Assembly (NCBI GenBank): GCA_030668425.1
Contig: DAOUTY010000107.1
Coordinates: 1-6,204, forward strand
Direction of reading: 5' to 3'
Source: Chloroflexota bacterium
GTDB lineage: Bacteria > Chloroflexota > Dehalococcoidia > SZUA-161
DNA: 6,204 nt
The notes under the pieces were generated by a model that was not told the DNA's origin, searched no databases, and was given only the letters and a program-made list of their open reading frames with translations. Each line of letters starts with the position of its first letter. The first letter of the stretch is position 1. Positions 5,715-6,204 of the stretch are shown here, in pieces. Both the position numbers and the translations under genes were made by a program.

Positions 5715-6204
5715 CTAGCTCCTCACAATGCTATCCTGCGAAATCTTTTCATGGAGCATTATCAGACCATTGTACAAGGACTCAGGACGTGGCGGACAGC
5801 CTGGAACATATACGTCCACGGGGATGATGTGGTTTACTCCGGGCACTACGTTATATGAATCGGCAAAAGGGCCGCCGCTTATGGAACATGCGCCCATCGC
5901 TACTACCCATTTTGGTTCTGCCATCTGCTGGTAGATCATCTTGACTGCAGGTGCCATCTTCCAGGTCACTGTTCCAGACACGATCATGAGATCAGCCTGT
6001 CGTGGGGAGGCCCTCAATAGCTCCATGCCGAAGCGCGATACGTCGAATCGTAGAGCAAAGGCAGCGATCATCTCCATGGCGCAGCAGGCCAGGCCGAAGC
6101 TAACTGGCCATAATGACCATCGCCGTCCCCAGTTCAAAACGGCGTCAAGCTTAGCGGTCAAAACGCTTCGCTGGAGCTCTTCAGTAAGCCAGCCGTCGGG
6201 ATCT
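5715..6204 (-). CDS. nuoB: NADH-quinone oxidoreductase subunit B (N2 cluster subunit), 5' end outside window
   Basis: NuoB holds the terminal 4Fe-4S cluster N2, which reduces quinone at the NuoB/NuoD interface. The visible 162 residues contain the family blocks [19 protein letters not shown] with the tandem cysteines (C40, C41 counted from the window edge), [33 protein letters not shown] (C106) and [11 protein letters not shown] (C136), so all four N2 ligands are present. The frame is open to the right edge and continues upstream of the TTG at 6161: the extra residues [15 protein letters not shown] lead into [13 protein letters not shown], which matches the usual NuoB N-terminal region. The true start is therefore most likely beyond 6204, and the TTG at 6161 should not be taken as start. 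The stop is two bases before the small SH3-like gene. By the usual order nuoA should lie further right. Confidence 0.96.
   Translation of the reverse strand, partial: DPDGWLTEELQRSVLTAKLDAVLNWGRRWSLWPVSFGLACCAMEMIAAFALRFDVSRFGMELLRASPRQADLMIVSGTVTWKMAPAVKMIYQQMAEPKWVVAMGACSISGGPFADSYNVVPGVNHIIPVDVYVPGCPPRPESLYNGLIMLHEKISQDSIVRS
5719..5724 (-). promoter_or_regulatory. Ribosome binding site of the small SH3-like gene
   Basis: The minus strand reads GAGGAG here, six bases before the ATG at 5712. It overlaps the codons for the last residues of nuoB (Val-Arg-Ser). It supports the small frame as a true gene and fixes its start. Confidence 0.7.

Larger units (their letters stand above)
1..6204 (-). 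other. Part of an 11-subunit-type nuo operon with two accessory insertions
   Basis: All nine genes lie on the minus strand with gaps of 2 to 23 bases or overlaps of 1 to 71 bases, so a single transcript is very likely. Order in transcription direction: nuoB, small SH3-like gene, nuoC, radical SAM gene, nuoD, nuoH, nuoI, nuoJ, nuoK. The absence of nuoE, F and G between D and H marks the form of complex I that takes electrons from something other than its own NADH module. The promoter (presumably upstream of nuoA) and nuoL, M and N are outside the window. Confidence 0.85.

Noticed and set aside
1..6204. CRISPR arrays, tRNA/rRNA genes, terminators
   Set aside because: Coding sequence covers nearly the whole window; no regular repeats, cloverleaf-like stretch or hairpin followed by T-run was seen in the short gaps.

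Overview
The window is a single minus-strand block of respiratory complex I (NADH:quinone oxidoreductase-type, nuo) genes, read from right to left, with no gene on the plus strand. In transcription order it holds: nuoB (5' end beyond the right edge), a small 59-residue SH3/KOW-like gene, nuoC, a large radical SAM gene with a B12-binding-type N-terminal domain, nuoD, nuoH, nuoI, nuoJ and the first 15 codons of nuoK. Genes overlap or lie 2 to 23 bases apart, so the block reads as one polycistronic operon. No promoter or terminator is visible inside it.

The gene order B-C-D-H-I-J-K, with nuoD joined directly to nuoH, shows that nuoE, nuoF and nuoG (the NADH-oxidising module) are absent at the place where they normally sit. 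This is the '11-subunit' arrangement known from cyanobacteria/chloroplast NDH-1, archaeal Fpo-like enzymes and Dehalococcoides-type Chloroflexota. Protein style and moderate GC suggest an uncultured bacterium, possibly Chloroflexota/Dehalococcoidia. That placement is an inference, not something the sequence proves.

The core parts form a coherent machine. NuoB, C, D and I make the peripheral arm, with the N2 cluster, two further 4Fe-4S clusters and the quinone pocket. NuoH, J and K are membrane subunits for quinone access and proton translocation. The electron donor is unknown because the NADH module is not here.

Two genes are not standard complex I genes. The 59-residue protein between nuoB and nuoC has a layout like the SH3-like NdhS subunit, the ferredoxin-docking subunit of photosynthetic NDH-1. 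The radical SAM protein is wedged between nuoC and nuoD and overlaps nuoD by 11 bases, so it is almost certainly co-expressed with the complex. These two insertions are the most interesting content: a possible donor-docking subunit, and a possible modifying or maturation enzyme dedicated to this complex I or its quinone or lipid surroundings. Other points of note are a 71-base nuoH/nuoI overlap with a strong Shine-Dalgarno and a TTG start, and an nuoB reading frame that stays open to the window edge.
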